From: CAYRTD01 sp964528675
GTDB taxonomy: Bacteria; Bacteroidota; Bacteroidia; Bacteroidales; GCA-2748055
Length of the DNA: 64,000 nucleotides
Assembly: GCA_964528675.1 (NCBI GenBank)
Contig: CAZGTU010000002.1
Location: 1 to 64,000, forward strand
Reading direction: 5' to 3'
Under the pieces are notes generated by a model. That model was not told the DNA's origin, did no database searches, and saw only the letters and a list, made by a program, of their open reading frames with translations. Positions 1 through 7,910 of the stretch are shown in pieces (position 1 is the first letter of the stretch; each line of letters begins with the position of its first letter). The position numbers and the translations under genes are program-made.

Positions 1-20
1 TTGAAAAATTGGAGCATTAA

Positions 21-965
21 GGTAAAAACCGGGTTTACCGGTATTCTTATTGCCTCAATAATCCGCTTATCTATACCGATCCCGATGGGGAACTCATTTG
101 GATCATACCAAATATCGGTTGGAGTAAATCTGGTGGATTAAGCTTAGGCCTTTCTGTTGTTCTTGGTATTCCGGGTGTTGTTAGTGGTCAAGCTGGTGTT
201 GGATATAGCTTTGGTTCAAATGATGCTTATGGTTATGTAGGTGCGACTGCGGCAATGAACACTGTCTATGCGTCAATTTCATCAAACAGTGGGGGGAGCA
301 TTGGTTATACTGCTGGTCTTTCACCTTTTTCTGGTGTACCAATAAGCAGTAATTTTTTTACGGCGGGTGTAAATTATAATATCACACATGATAGTTGGAG
401 TGGAAATCTCTCTGCCTGGACCGTAGATCAAACTGGCTGGAATTTTAACCCCAGTTTTTCAGCGATGGTATTTCCTGAACAGACTACGAATTTGTTTAGA
501 GCTGGTAAGTTTATAAACAATGATAAATTACTGAATTATTATGATTCAAGAGGAGAACATCAGAAAGCATTAGACAAGTTTGGGTTTAAAGGCACATATG
601 ATCCAGATAATGAAGGTTTTTATCAAGATGATCCAGAACCTGCATTTACTAATGAAGCTGGTGAGATATTTTATTCATCTTCGGCATTTAAAAATTTTGA
701 TCATCTATATGCAACATATGATCATGAATGGCGTCATAGGTACGATTTAAATAAAAATGAAAATATTAATCTAGATCAAACAGAATATAATGCATATATG
801 AGAAACCATAAACATGAAGGACTTTATCTAAACCATAAATATACTAACTGGATCTCCAAAATAAGAGCACATGGCAGTAATATAATGAATCCTCTCTATC
901 TTCAAGATCAAGCATGGAACCCACCTTTATGGCATATCATATACAAAATCCCAAGGCGATGGTAA
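21..965 (+). CDS. Rhs (YD-repeat) protein C-terminal tip with HExxH motif, 5' truncated
   Basis: The reading frame is open from 21, just after an in-frame TAA at 18-20, to the stop at 963-965. The only ATG early in this frame is at 255. Residues encoded at 42-98 read RYSYCLNNPLIYTDPDGEL after a Tyr-Arg, the conserved motif that closes the Rhs/YD-repeat core, so the reading upstream of 255 is genuine coding sequence. What follows is a variable tip: a Gly/Ser-rich stretch, then a C-terminal part containing YDHEWRHRYD, which fits the HExxH zinc-metallopeptidase pattern. The core barrel itself is missing. This is either an orphan Rhs-CT left behind by recombination at the core boundary or a decayed Rhs gene. 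Family assignment is firm; the peptidase role is inferred from the short motif alone. Confidence 0.55.
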   Translation, partial: GKNRVYRYSYCLNNPLIYTDPDGELIWIIPNIGWSKSGGLSLGLSVVLGIPGVVSGQAGVGYSFGSNDAYGYVGATAAMNTVYASISSNSGGSIGYTAGLSPFSGVPISSNFFTAGVNYNITHDSWSGNLSAWTVDQTGWNFNPSFSAMVFPEQTTNLFRAGKFINNDKLLNYYDSRGEHQKALDKFGFKGTYDPDNEGFYQDDPEPAFTNEAGEIFYSSSAFKNFDHLYATYDHEWRHRYDLNKNENINLDQTEYNAYMRNHKHEGLYLNHKYTNWISKIRAHGSNIMNPLYLQDQAWNPPLWHIIYKIPRRW

Positions 966-1435
966 AAATTACAGTAATAATATTTTTTTCGCTTTTAATA
1001 CCTAAATGCATTAATGGTCAAAAAACTGGGAAGGAAATTAATAATCACGTTCATTTCTCGACATTTTTTAACGATGATACTTTGAGCTACCTTGATACAC
1101 TCGAGATAAATATTGAGATGACAAATATTTCGAATGATTCTATAACGATCTACCCAGAAGGTATAGTATACTTGAGATTAAGATACACTAACTTCCATAA
1201 AGAATTAATTCTAGTTACTGATAGAAAAACTAATGAATTAGAAAAAAGATTACTTCCATGTGAGAAGTTATTAATAAAATTTGATGTTTTACTTAAAGAA
1301 AAAATTTTCCATTCCGGTTTGAATGAATTTTCTGTGATTTTTATTACATATCCCTACTGGCTAAAGAAAAAAGATCTTTCTAAATCTATATTTGGGAGAT
1401 GGGAAAGTGAGGTAAAAAAAATAATCGTTCTTTGA
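959..1435 (+). CDS. small exported protein following the Rhs tip
   Basis: The ATG at 959 overlaps the end of the Rhs tip by 7 nt, which implies translational coupling. The 158-residue product begins with a hydrophobic signal sequence (VKITVIIFFSLLIPKC...NGQ), so a periplasmic or cell-surface location is likely; the Cys is not in a convincing lipobox. The mature part looks like a beta-sandwich (short alternating hydrophobic strands with TNISNDSITIYPEG), reminiscent of immunoglobulin-like exported proteins. I do not recognise a named family. Its position directly after a polymorphic tip is where an immunity protein normally lies, so an immunity role is a reasonable but unproven guess. An upstream in-frame ATG at 914 would read through the Rhs tip and destroy the signal peptide. 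Confidence 0.6.
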   Translation: MVKITVIIFFSLLIPKCINGQKTGKEINNHVHFSTFFNDDTLSYLDTLEINIEMTNISNDSITIYPEGIVYLRLRYTNFHKELILVTDRKTNELEKRLLPCEKLLIKFDVLLKEKIFHSGLNEFSVIFITYPYWLKKKDLSKSIFGRWESEVKKIIVL

Positions 1436-1465
1436 ATTTCATTGATCGTGGAAGATATGATTTAA

Positions 1466-1654
1466 AGGTATACTTACGTCATGAACAACCCCCTGAAATA
1501 CACCGATCCCAGCGGGTATATATTCCAGGGGCCGGTGGAACCGGAGGCGCCCTGCTGGACAGCAGGTGGCACAATGTTCCAGGTCCCTTACCAGGGAATC
1601 ATTTCTTCCGGCGGGTATTCTGTTGGAACGGTAGACTCCACCAGTACGCAATGA
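1466..1654 (+). pseudogene. second Rhs core-end fragment
   Basis: Directly after an in-frame TAA (1463-1465) the frame reads RYTYVMNNPLKYTDPSG, the same core-closing Rhs motif as at the window start but with a different following sequence (YIFQGPVEPEAP). A TGA stops it at 1652-1654 after 62 codons. The same frame then stays open to a TAA at 1736-1738 and encodes FENPEAEPEAKFKK, so the tip may be interrupted by one nonsense codon. No start codon precedes the motif; ATG 1481 lies inside it. This is best read as an orphan or degraded Rhs tip that was once joined to a full core. It is too short to be a working toxin domain. Confidence 0.6.
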
Positions 1655-1751
1655 TTTCTGTCTTTTGCATTATTTGAGAATCCGGAAGCAGAACCGGAAG
1701 CGAAATTTAAGAAATCGCATCGTTGGGAATGGTTTTAAATATCGTAAGGGT

Positions 1752-2099
1752 TCAGGACTTCCAGCCTTTAATTGTATCAAAGTCTTTTGTATTGCGGGTA
1801 ATCAGGGAAAGATTGTTAACAATTGCGGTAGCTGCAATAATTGCATCAGGAAGTTTTGTTTTGAATGTTTTCCGGATATCAATAGCCTTCACAATCACAG
1901 GTTCTTCGAGGGCAAAAACCTCAGAAGCATTTATAAATTCACTTAGGATATGGGTTTGTTCCTGACTTGCACCGGGCCATGAAAGAAGTTCCATACGGGT
2001 AATCACCGATATTCTGGAATCAATGCCGTCAATAAGCTCATTGGCCTCATCGGGTAATTTATTATCCAGGTAATCAATAACTGCAGAGGGATCTCCCAA
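1752..2099 (-). CDS. PIN-domain (VapC-like) protein, orphan, altered N-terminus
   Basis: The product is a 115-residue PIN-domain protein, by family a Mg2+-dependent RNase such as VapC. The four acidic positions can be seen: Asp in GDPSAVIDYL near residue 3, Glu in RMELLSW, Asp in KLPDAIIAA, and Asn/Asp in TRNTKDFDTI. The N-terminus is unusual. VapC proteins normally begin with a short hydrophobic strand before D-T/S-x-V-x-I, but here that strand is absent, the only start in frame is TTG at 2099, and an in-frame stop lies a few codons upstream. The better ATG starts upstream are in other frames, which suggests an indel at the 5' end. No antitoxin gene fits in the 95 bp before divergent prfB. 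It may be a decayed or solitary toxin. Confidence 0.65.
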   Translation of the reverse strand: MGDPSAVIDYLDNKLPDEANELIDGIDSRISVITRMELLSWPGASQEQTHILSEFINASEVFALEEPVIVKAIDIRKTFKTKLPDAIIAATAIVNNLSLITRNTKDFDTIKGWKS

Positions 2100-2194
2100 T
2101 CCGCCAGGATTGGCATTTCTGACATGTTACCCAGATTATCCTTTCTCATTAAAATTTCATTCACTACTTTTGTAATCTAAAATTTACTACAATC

Positions 2195-3281
2195 ATGATA
2201 ACAAACGAAGATCTTAAGAGCATTGAAAAACGCCTGGATGCGTTGAGGAGGCATCTTTGACATTGATGCGAAACTGGAAGAAATAGACGAAAAAGAAAAA
2301 ATCACCCAGCAGCCTGACTTTTGGGATGACCCCAGGGATGCAGAGGCAAAAATGAAGGAATTGTCGCGCATCAAGAATTGGACAAATTCTTTTGAGGAGG
2401 TAAAAACCGCGGTGGAGGATCTCCAGGTTCTGTATGATTTCTATAATGAGGGGGAAGCGGAAGAAGCAGACGTTGAAAAGCAGTATGAAAAAGCGTTGAG
2501 CCTGACCGAAGATCTGGAGTTTCGGAACATGCTGGGAGAAAAGGAAGATGCATTCGGAGCGATCCTGAAAATCAATGCCGGCGCCGGGGGCACAGAGAGC
2601 CAGGATTGGGCAGAGATGCTGATGAGAATGTATATCCGCTGGGGAGAAAGAAATAATTACAAAGTAAAAGAAATAGCTTATCTGCCCGGCGATGAGGCGG
2701 GAGTGAAATCCGTGACCCTTGAGTTTACCGGCGATTATGCCTATGGTTACCTGAAGGCTGAAACCGGCGTTCACCGTTTAGTTAGGATTTCTCCTTTCGA
2801 CAGCAATGCCCGCAGGCATACCTCATTTGCTTCCGTTTTTGTCTCCCCTGTTGTTGAAGATGATATTGAAATCGTTATTAACCCTTCCGATCTCGAGTGG
2901 GATACTTTCCGTTCAAGTGGAGCAGGGGGACAAAACGTGAATAAAGTGGAAACCGGGGTAAGGGTACGGCATTTACCTACCGGAATTACCGTGGAAAATA
3001 CAGAAACCCGCTCACAGGGAAAGAACCGTGATAATGCCATGCGAATCCTGAGATCTCATCTGTACCAGATCGAACTGGAGAAAAAAATGGAAAAGCAGGC
3101 TGAGATCGAAAGCCAGAAGAAAAAGATTGAATGGGGGTCCCAGATTCGAAATTATGTTCTTCACCCTTATAAACTGGTGAAGGATCTCCGGACCAATGTA
3201 GAGACCGGAAATGTACAGGATGTGCTTGACGGAAATCTCAATCCCTTTATTAAGGCTTATTTGATGGCTTATAGTGAATAA
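2195..3281 (+). CDS. prfB: peptide chain release factor 2 (programmed +1 frameshift)
   Basis: RF2 recognises UGA and UAA stop codons and triggers peptidyl-tRNA hydrolysis. Translation starts at ATG 2195 (MITNEDLKSIEKR). After 21 codons it meets an in-frame TGA at 2258-2260 and must shift +1, reading CTT then GAC, to continue as DIDAKLEEIDEKEK through to 3281. This gives about 361 residues, the normal RF2 length. The RF2 stop-recognition tripeptide SPF lies in RISPFDSNARR, and the catalytic GGQ (2925-2933, about residue 244) lies in SGAGGQNVNKVET. Regulation is autogenous: low RF2 slows termination at the internal UGA and promotes the shift. It is divergent from the PIN gene and convergent with the TolC-like gene (6-bp gap). 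Confidence 0.97.
2246..2261 (+). promoter_or_regulatory. RF2 programmed +1 frameshift site
   Basis: An internal Shine-Dalgarno-like AGGAGG (2246-2251) is followed by CAT, then the slippery CTT and TGA C (2255-2261). The spacing is identical to the classical bacterial prfB site. The frame before the TGA and the +1 frame after it join to give a full-length RF2. Confidence 0.96.
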
Positions 3282-3287
3282 GGCTTA

Positions 3288-4784
3288 TTAATTATTAATT
3301 GACTCATCCAGCATGGGGTTACCGTAAGTGATTTTCTTGTTAAGTTGGAAATCGTAAAGGGTGAGTATTCTGAGGTTATAATAAGCTTCCCAATAATCTT
3401 CCAAAGATTGGATATAGTCTCTTTTTGCTGATTCTCTTTCGGCAAGGGAAATATTCAGATCAGTGATGCTTATTTCTCCGTTCTGGAATTTCTTCAGAGC
3501 GATCTGGTAACCGTTTTCTGCCACTTTATCGGCCTCCTCAGCAGTAGTAAGCTGATCTTCCAGTAATTGAAATTGCTCTACTTGAACAATGACTCCACGT
3601 CTGAAATCTCGTCTGTCCTTTTCCACGTCATAAACTATAAGTTCGCGTTCGGATTCTGCCAGCTTGATTGCGGAAGCAGATCTACCCCAGTCGAGAATGG
3701 GAACTTCCAGGGTTAGCCTTACGACCTGCTGTGTTTCAGGATTTTCATATACCTCTGGCAATAGTTCTGCTGAATTTGACACTCCGTAACTACCACGCAA
3801 TGTTGCACTTAATCCGGAGTTCCTTTTTGCCTGTTCCAGTTCCCGGTCTGCCTGGACCAATCTTCTTTCGAACCGGGGTGTTTCCTTCCTGTTGGCAATT
3901 GCTTCTTCCAGAGCCTTATCTTCATCAATGTCAAAAAGAACCATATTTAGAGGTATTTTCAGATCAATATTTTGATCTTGATCGAGATTGATATATGATT
4001 TGAGTTCAAAATCTGCATTTTTTAGATCCATACTTGCCTTATTCAATGCTTTTTGTGCATTGAAAACGGAAAGCTTGATCCGTGAAAAATCATTTTCCGA
4101 TATTTGTCCAAGTTTTTTCTTTGCTTCTGCTATTTTGAGGTTATCCTGACTGTTAGCAAGATTACTTTGTGCAAGCTTGTAATTGGTTTGAACTTTCAGG
4201 TACCTGAAAAATCTTCGGGTTGCAGCCAGGGATATTTCTTCAATCTCTTCAATGAAATTTTTGTTCGCTTCCTCAAAAATAAGTGGTTCAGTTATTTTGG
4301 CCCATTTACTCCAATTGTAAGCAAAAATAGGTTGAACAAAACCCACTGAAAAAGGAGTACTTGCATAATCGATAGTGTTATAGTTATAGTCCTGGATGCG
4401 AGTTAAGGAGGTTGCTGCATAAATATAGGTTCCTGTTCTTGCAATTTGCTGGTTAAGAGAAAGTGTAGCAGAGGTTTTAAGGTTGGCGATCTGATTGAAC
4501 CTGATACTGCCATCGTCCTGCATGTTCTCTTCTGTTGTGCGGGTGTAATTAGGCAGATTTCCGCGAAGGGTCAGTTGAGGACGGAATCGGGTTTTGAAAT
4601 TCTGCCATCTCCAGTAATAATTAACATTACGGTTTTGTGAATACCGGACGGAGGAAGATTGCAAAATAGCAAGATCGACAACGTTCTTTAAACTTAGTCT
4701 TAGCGTATCATTATCTTGAGATTGTAAGCTTCCCGGCAGAAAAATCAATGCAATTAAAACTGAGATAGATACTTTTAATTTCAT
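3288..4784 (-). CDS. TolC-family outer-membrane efflux protein
   Basis: This 498-residue protein has a signal peptide (KVSISVLIALIFLPGSLQSQ) and the heptad-rich helical duplication typical of TolC-like outer-membrane channels (for example LAQSNLANSQDNLKIAEAKK, and VAENGYQIALKKFQNGEIS near the C-terminus). It should form the outer-membrane exit duct of a tripartite exporter. The ATG at 4784 is preferred over an adjoining GTG at 4787. The gene lies 14 bp downstream of the adaptor gene and is presumably co-transcribed. No inner-membrane ABC, RND or MFS pump is adjacent, so the substrate cannot be inferred. Confidence 0.9.
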   Translation of the reverse strand: MKLKVSISVLIALIFLPGSLQSQDNDTLRLSLKNVVDLAILQSSSVRYSQNRNVNYYWRWQNFKTRFRPQLTLRGNLPNYTRTTEENMQDDGSIRFNQIANLKTSATLSLNQQIARTGTYIYAATSLTRIQDYNYNTIDYASTPFSVGFVQPIFAYNWSKWAKITEPLIFEEANKNFIEEIEEISLAATRRFFRYLKVQTNYKLAQSNLANSQDNLKIAEAKKKLGQISENDFSRIKLSVFNAQKALNKASMDLKNADFELKSYINLDQDQNIDLKIPLNMVLFDIDEDKALEEAIANRKETPRFERRLVQADRELEQAKRNSGLSATLRGSYGVSNSAELLPEVYENPETQQVVRLTLEVPILDWGRSASAIKLAESERELIVYDVEKDRRDFRRGVIVQVEQFQLLEDQLTTAEEADKVAENGYQIALKKFQNGEISITDLNISLAERESAKRDYIQSLEDYWEAYYNLRILTLYDFQLNKKITYGNPMLDESINN

Positions 4785-4798
4785 CACAAATCTTTCTT

Positions 4799-6016
4799 CT
4801 ATTTTATAATTTCAACTTCCTTCATATGTCTGAAAGGAGAAATATCGCTTGTTATAACTCTTGCACCCTCTTCCACTCCGGAAACAATTTCTATATATTC
4901 ATCCCCCACAAGTCCGATAGTTGCACTGGTACGAATAGCATTATCTCCTCTAATAACAAATAAGTTTTGTTGTTGTGAATTATTGAAAGCTTCACCCTTT
5001 CTTATTCTTAAAACACTATCACGACGGGCTGACACAACCTGGAGTTGTATTTTTAAATTTGGGATTAAATTTGGGTTTGAGCTTTCATCAAGGTACACAT
5101 CGAAGTTAACTTTGTTATTTTCAATAACCGGTTTCACTCTGCCAATGGTGCCCGGAAGATTGCTCTGATCAATTTTTGCAAATACTTTTCCTCCGGTTTT
5201 AACAACATCAGCATATCTTTCATCTATTGAACCGTTTATTTTAAAAGAGGTCATATCTGACATTTGTACCAGAAGATCCCCGGAATTGAATTTTTCCCCT
5301 TCTTTACCGTAAATATTAAGAATTATACCGGCCGAAGGTGCTTTAATTACCATTTTATTCAATAAATCCTTTTTGTCCTCCAGCTCTCTTTCCTTCATCT
5401 TTATCTGCAGTTGCATGCCTTTTTCTTCAGCATCAAGTTGCTTCAGCCTTATGGAATTTTTTTGTAAGGTGTTATCCAGTTCTTTCTGGGCTAAAACAAG
5501 TTCCTGTTCTGTTTTTGCAATTCTTGCGGGTGAGATACCCCCGACATCCAATAATTGTTTTTGATCTTCAAGCTCAGATTTTATAGAAGCGATCTTGAGT
5601 TTTTTCATCTCCACATTATAATCAAGATCTACTCTTGTAGATCTCGCATTTAACCTGTTCTTTCTCAAATTGTTTCTCATTACTTCCAACTGATCTTCCA
5701 GGTTCTCGATCTGATTTTGAAGGCCTTCAGTCTCCATAAGAAGAATAATCTCTCCGGGTTTCACATGACTGCCGGGTGAGTTTATAATTCTTTTGATGAC
5801 ACCACTTGAATAGCTGCGAAGGAGAACTTCATTTTCCGGTTCCACAATTCCCTCGGCTTCAATTGTATTTATAACCGTTCCCCGGTCAACAATATCTGTG
5901 TTAAATTTATCGGGCTCGAGGCGGGTTGGTATGATATAACGAAAGGTGTAATAAGCTGCGAAGATCATTATGGCAATAACAATCAATGCACTTATGTAAT
6001 AAGTTGTTTTTTTCAT
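4799..6016 (-). CDS. HlyD/MacA-type periplasmic adaptor subunit
   Basis: This 405-residue membrane-fusion protein bridges an inner-membrane pump and a TolC channel. It has one N-terminal membrane anchor (about residues 5-26), a split lipoyl/barrel-sandwich domain (VIKRIINSPGSHVKPGEIIL and the later APSAGIILNIYGKEGEKFN), a long alpha-helical hairpin rich in Glu, Lys and Leu between them, and a beta-barrel region (DERYADVVKTGGKVFAK). It is the first gene of a two-gene minus-strand unit with the TolC-like gene. In related Bacteroidota such adaptors usually sit with MacB-type ABC permeases, but none is present on either side, so the pump must be encoded elsewhere. Confidence 0.9.
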   Translation of the reverse strand: MKKTTYYISALIVIAIMIFAAYYTFRYIIPTRLEPDKFNTDIVDRGTVINTIEAEGIVEPENEVLLRSYSSGVIKRIINSPGSHVKPGEIILLMETEGLQNQIENLEDQLEVMRNNLRKNRLNARSTRVDLDYNVEMKKLKIASIKSELEDQKQLLDVGGISPARIAKTEQELVLAQKELDNTLQKNSIRLKQLDAEEKGMQLQIKMKERELEDKKDLLNKMVIKAPSAGIILNIYGKEGEKFNSGDLLVQMSDMTSFKINGSIDERYADVVKTGGKVFAKIDQSNLPGTIGRVKPVIENNKVNFDVYLDESSNPNLIPNLKIQLQVVSARRDSVLRIRKGEAFNNSQQQNLFVIRGDNAIRTSATIGLVGDEYIEIVSGVEEGARVITSDISPFRHMKEVEIIK

Positions 6017-6345
6017 TTAAATAATACTGTATTAGCGATCATTTACCGTTCAAAGGCAATTTAATAAAACGTGATCATATAACAATTAGTATTAATATGG
6101 TTCACATTTACTGAATAAAGGAATTAGTTTGTCAGTTAGTTTAGATATTAGGGCAAAATTATTCTCTTTCTTTTATTTTCAAAAAGAATCTTCCAAAAAT
6201 AATCATAAATCGTTTTACTTCAGCCGGGGTTTATTAAGTTTGAGATGAATTTAGAGTTATGAGAATCCCAGCACCGAACTTACAATCATACATTTTCCAT
6301 GTGTTTTGCTCTCCCGGTTACCTGTTCCACTAATCATTAAATAAA
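6017..6345. other. divergent intergenic region
   Basis: This is non-coding AT-rich sequence between the efflux adaptor (leftward) and rpsP (rightward). Apart from the rpsP promoter at its right end (6346-6377) I see no gene, RNA or repeat. The leftward promoter must lie here, but I could not fix one. Confidence 0.5.
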
Positions 6346-6377
6346 TTTGCAGAACAAATTTGAAAAAACTACCTTTG
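6346..6377 (+). promoter_or_regulatory. Bacteroidota-type sigma-70 promoter of rpsP
   Basis: TTTG at 6346-6349 (-33 box) and TACCTTTG at 6370-6377 (-7 box, consensus TAnnTTTG) are separated by 20 bp, the spacing expected for Bacteroidota promoters. Transcription would start near 6384, about 37 nt before the rpsP ATG. Confidence 0.75.
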
Positions 6378-6420
6378 CGAACTCTTTGAAATAAAGTAGG
6401 TTTAATTTAAAATTTTGAGT

Positions 6421-7386
6421 ATGCCTGTAAAAATCAGATTGGCTAGACATGGTCGTAAGAAGAGACCATATTATCACATAGTTGTAGCTGATAGCAGGGC
6501 GCCACGAGATGGTAGAATGATTGAAAGACTTGGAATGTACAATCCAGCAACTAATCCTGCTACTATCGAACTCGATTTTGACAAAGCATTGGAATGGGTT
6601 CAAAAAGGCGCTCAACCTACAGATACATGTAGGGCTATCTTATCCTACCGGGGTGTGTTGATGAAAAAACATCTTCTTGAAGGAGCAAAAAAAGGAGCTT
6701 TTTCTGAAGAAGAAGCAGAACGCAGATTTCAGGACTGGTTAAGCAAGAAAGAAGCGAACATCCAGGCTAAGGTTGATTCATTGGCTAAGAAAAAGGAAGA
6801 GTCCAGGAAAGAAAGACTTGCCCGTGAAGCCGAGATCAATGAAGCCCGTGCTGCTGAAATAGCAAAACAACAGTCAGAACTTGCCGAAGCTGCTAAAAAA
6901 GAAGAAGCAGAAACTGCCGGCACAGAAGAAGCTGAAGCTGAAACTGCTGCGGAAGAAAAACCGGCTGAAGAAGCTAAAAAGGCTCAAGCCAAGGAAGAAA
7001 AGCCTGAAGCAAAAACAGAAGAAAAGGCTGGTGAAAAACCGGAAGAAAAGCCTGAACCGGAAGAGGTAAAACCTTCTGATAAAGTTGAAGCGGTAAAAGA
7101 AGAAAAAAACGAAGGTGAAAAAGAAGAGCCTAAGCCCGAGGAAAAGGTAAATGAGGTAAAAGCCGCTAAACAGGTTGCAGAAAAGGAAGAAGCTAAAGCA
7201 GAACAGGAAAAGAAAGAAGAAGCTAAAGCTGAAGAGAAGAAAGAAGTAAAGAAAGAAGAAGCCAAGGCTGAAGAGAAGAAAGAGGAAAAGAAAGATGAAG
7301 CCAAAGCTAAATCTGAAAAACCCGAAGAAAAGAAGTCTGGATCAGAGGGTGAAGGTGAATCTGAAGAGAAAAAAGACGAGAAATAA
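6421..7386 (+). CDS. rpsP: 30S ribosomal protein bS16 with long Lys/Glu/Ala-rich tail
   Basis: The start is ATG 6421 (MPVKIRLARHGRKKRPYYHI), a textbook bS16 N-terminus; a TTG six nt upstream is not needed. The conserved ribosomal domain covers roughly residues 1-90, compared with 82 residues in E. coli. The remaining 230 or so residues are a low-complexity, highly charged extension built from EEKP, KEEAKAEE and KKEEKK-like repeats. Bacteroidota S16 proteins commonly carry a C-terminal extension, but 321 residues in total is long. The extension is predicted to be helical or disordered and its role is unknown. The gene is followed by rimM after 17 bp, the usual S16 operon pairing. Confidence 0.96.
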   Translation: MPVKIRLARHGRKKRPYYHIVVADSRAPRDGRMIERLGMYNPATNPATIELDFDKALEWVQKGAQPTDTCRAILSYRGVLMKKHLLEGAKKGAFSEEEAERRFQDWLSKKEANIQAKVDSLAKKKEESRKERLAREAEINEARAAEIAKQQSELAEAAKKEEAETAGTEEAEAETAAEEKPAEEAKKAQAKEEKPEAKTEEKAGEKPEEKPEPEEVKPSDKVEAVKEEKNEGEKEEPKPEEKVNEVKAAKQVAEKEEAKAEQEKKEEAKAEEKKEVKKEEAKAEEKKEEKKDEAKAKSEKPEEKKSGSEGEGESEEKKDEK

Positions 7387-7403
7387 TTTCTCAGCTTTTT
7401 CGA

Positions 7404-7910
7404 ATGTTTCCTGAACATTTCAAAAAAGTGGGTTTTTTATCCAAAACTCATGGTGTACATGGCACCATGGTTTTGAGAATGGAAAGGAACTTCGAAAATG
7501 ATCTTATTGAAAGGGAATTTTTGTTCGTATCGGTAGATGGAACAATGATTCCCTTTTTTCTTGAAGAATATAAGCCGGTTGGCGAGGATGCTTATGTAAA
7601 ATTCAAGGAAATAAATTCCGAAAATGAAGCATTTGTCATCAGGGCTAATGGTGTTTATATTCCTTCTGAAGAAGAAGAAAGCCTTGACCTTCATTCTTTT
7701 GCAGGTTTCAGGTTTATGGATGAAACCTCCGGATTTTCCGGCATCATTGTTGATTTCCATGAGCAGGAAGAGAACCCACTTTTTTCGGTAAGAATTGAGG
7801 AAAATGAATTTCTTGTTCCGGTCAACAGGGATTTTATAATATCTTTTGATGGTGAAGATGAAAAAATCGTTTTCCGTTTGCCGGATGGAATTTTTGACCT
7901 GGAGGATTAG
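7404..7910 (+). CDS. rimM: 16S rRNA maturation protein RimM
   Basis: RimM is a 30S assembly factor that helps process the 3' (head) domain of 16S rRNA and binds uS19. The 168-residue product starts MFPEHFKKVGFLSKTHGVHG, matching the RimM N-terminal barrel (G-x-hydrophobic-x-K-x-H-G-x-x-G). A PRC-barrel follows in the second half (GFRFMDETSGFSGIIVDF, then the conserved hydrophobic FLVPVNRDFI). It lies 17 bp after rpsP and is probably transcribed from the same promoter. The trmD and rplS genes that follow in Proteobacteria are absent. Its TAG stop overlaps the TAA of the convergent thioesterase gene by 4 nt. Confidence 0.95.
   Translation: MFPEHFKKVGFLSKTHGVHGTMVLRMERNFENDLIEREFLFVSVDGTMIPFFLEEYKPVGEDAYVKFKEINSENEAFVIRANGVYIPSEEEESLDLHSFAGFRFMDETSGFSGIIVDFHEQEENPLFSVRIEENEFLVPVNRDFIISFDGEDEKIVFRLPDGIFDLED

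Noticed and set aside
1665..1965. Two plus-strand ORFs opposite the PIN gene
   Set aside because: The minus strand carries a recognisable PIN domain; the plus-strand frames have no family resemblance or start context.
2214..2774. A 186-residue minus-strand ORF across the first half of prfB
   Set aside because: It is antisense to well-conserved RF2 coding sequence including the frameshift region; an open antisense frame here is accidental.
6984..7418. A 144-residue minus-strand ORF rich in Ser, Phe and Ala opposite rpsP
   Set aside because: It is the mirror of the GAA/AAA-rich low-complexity tail of bS16 (TTC/TCT/GCT codons) and has no independent coding character.
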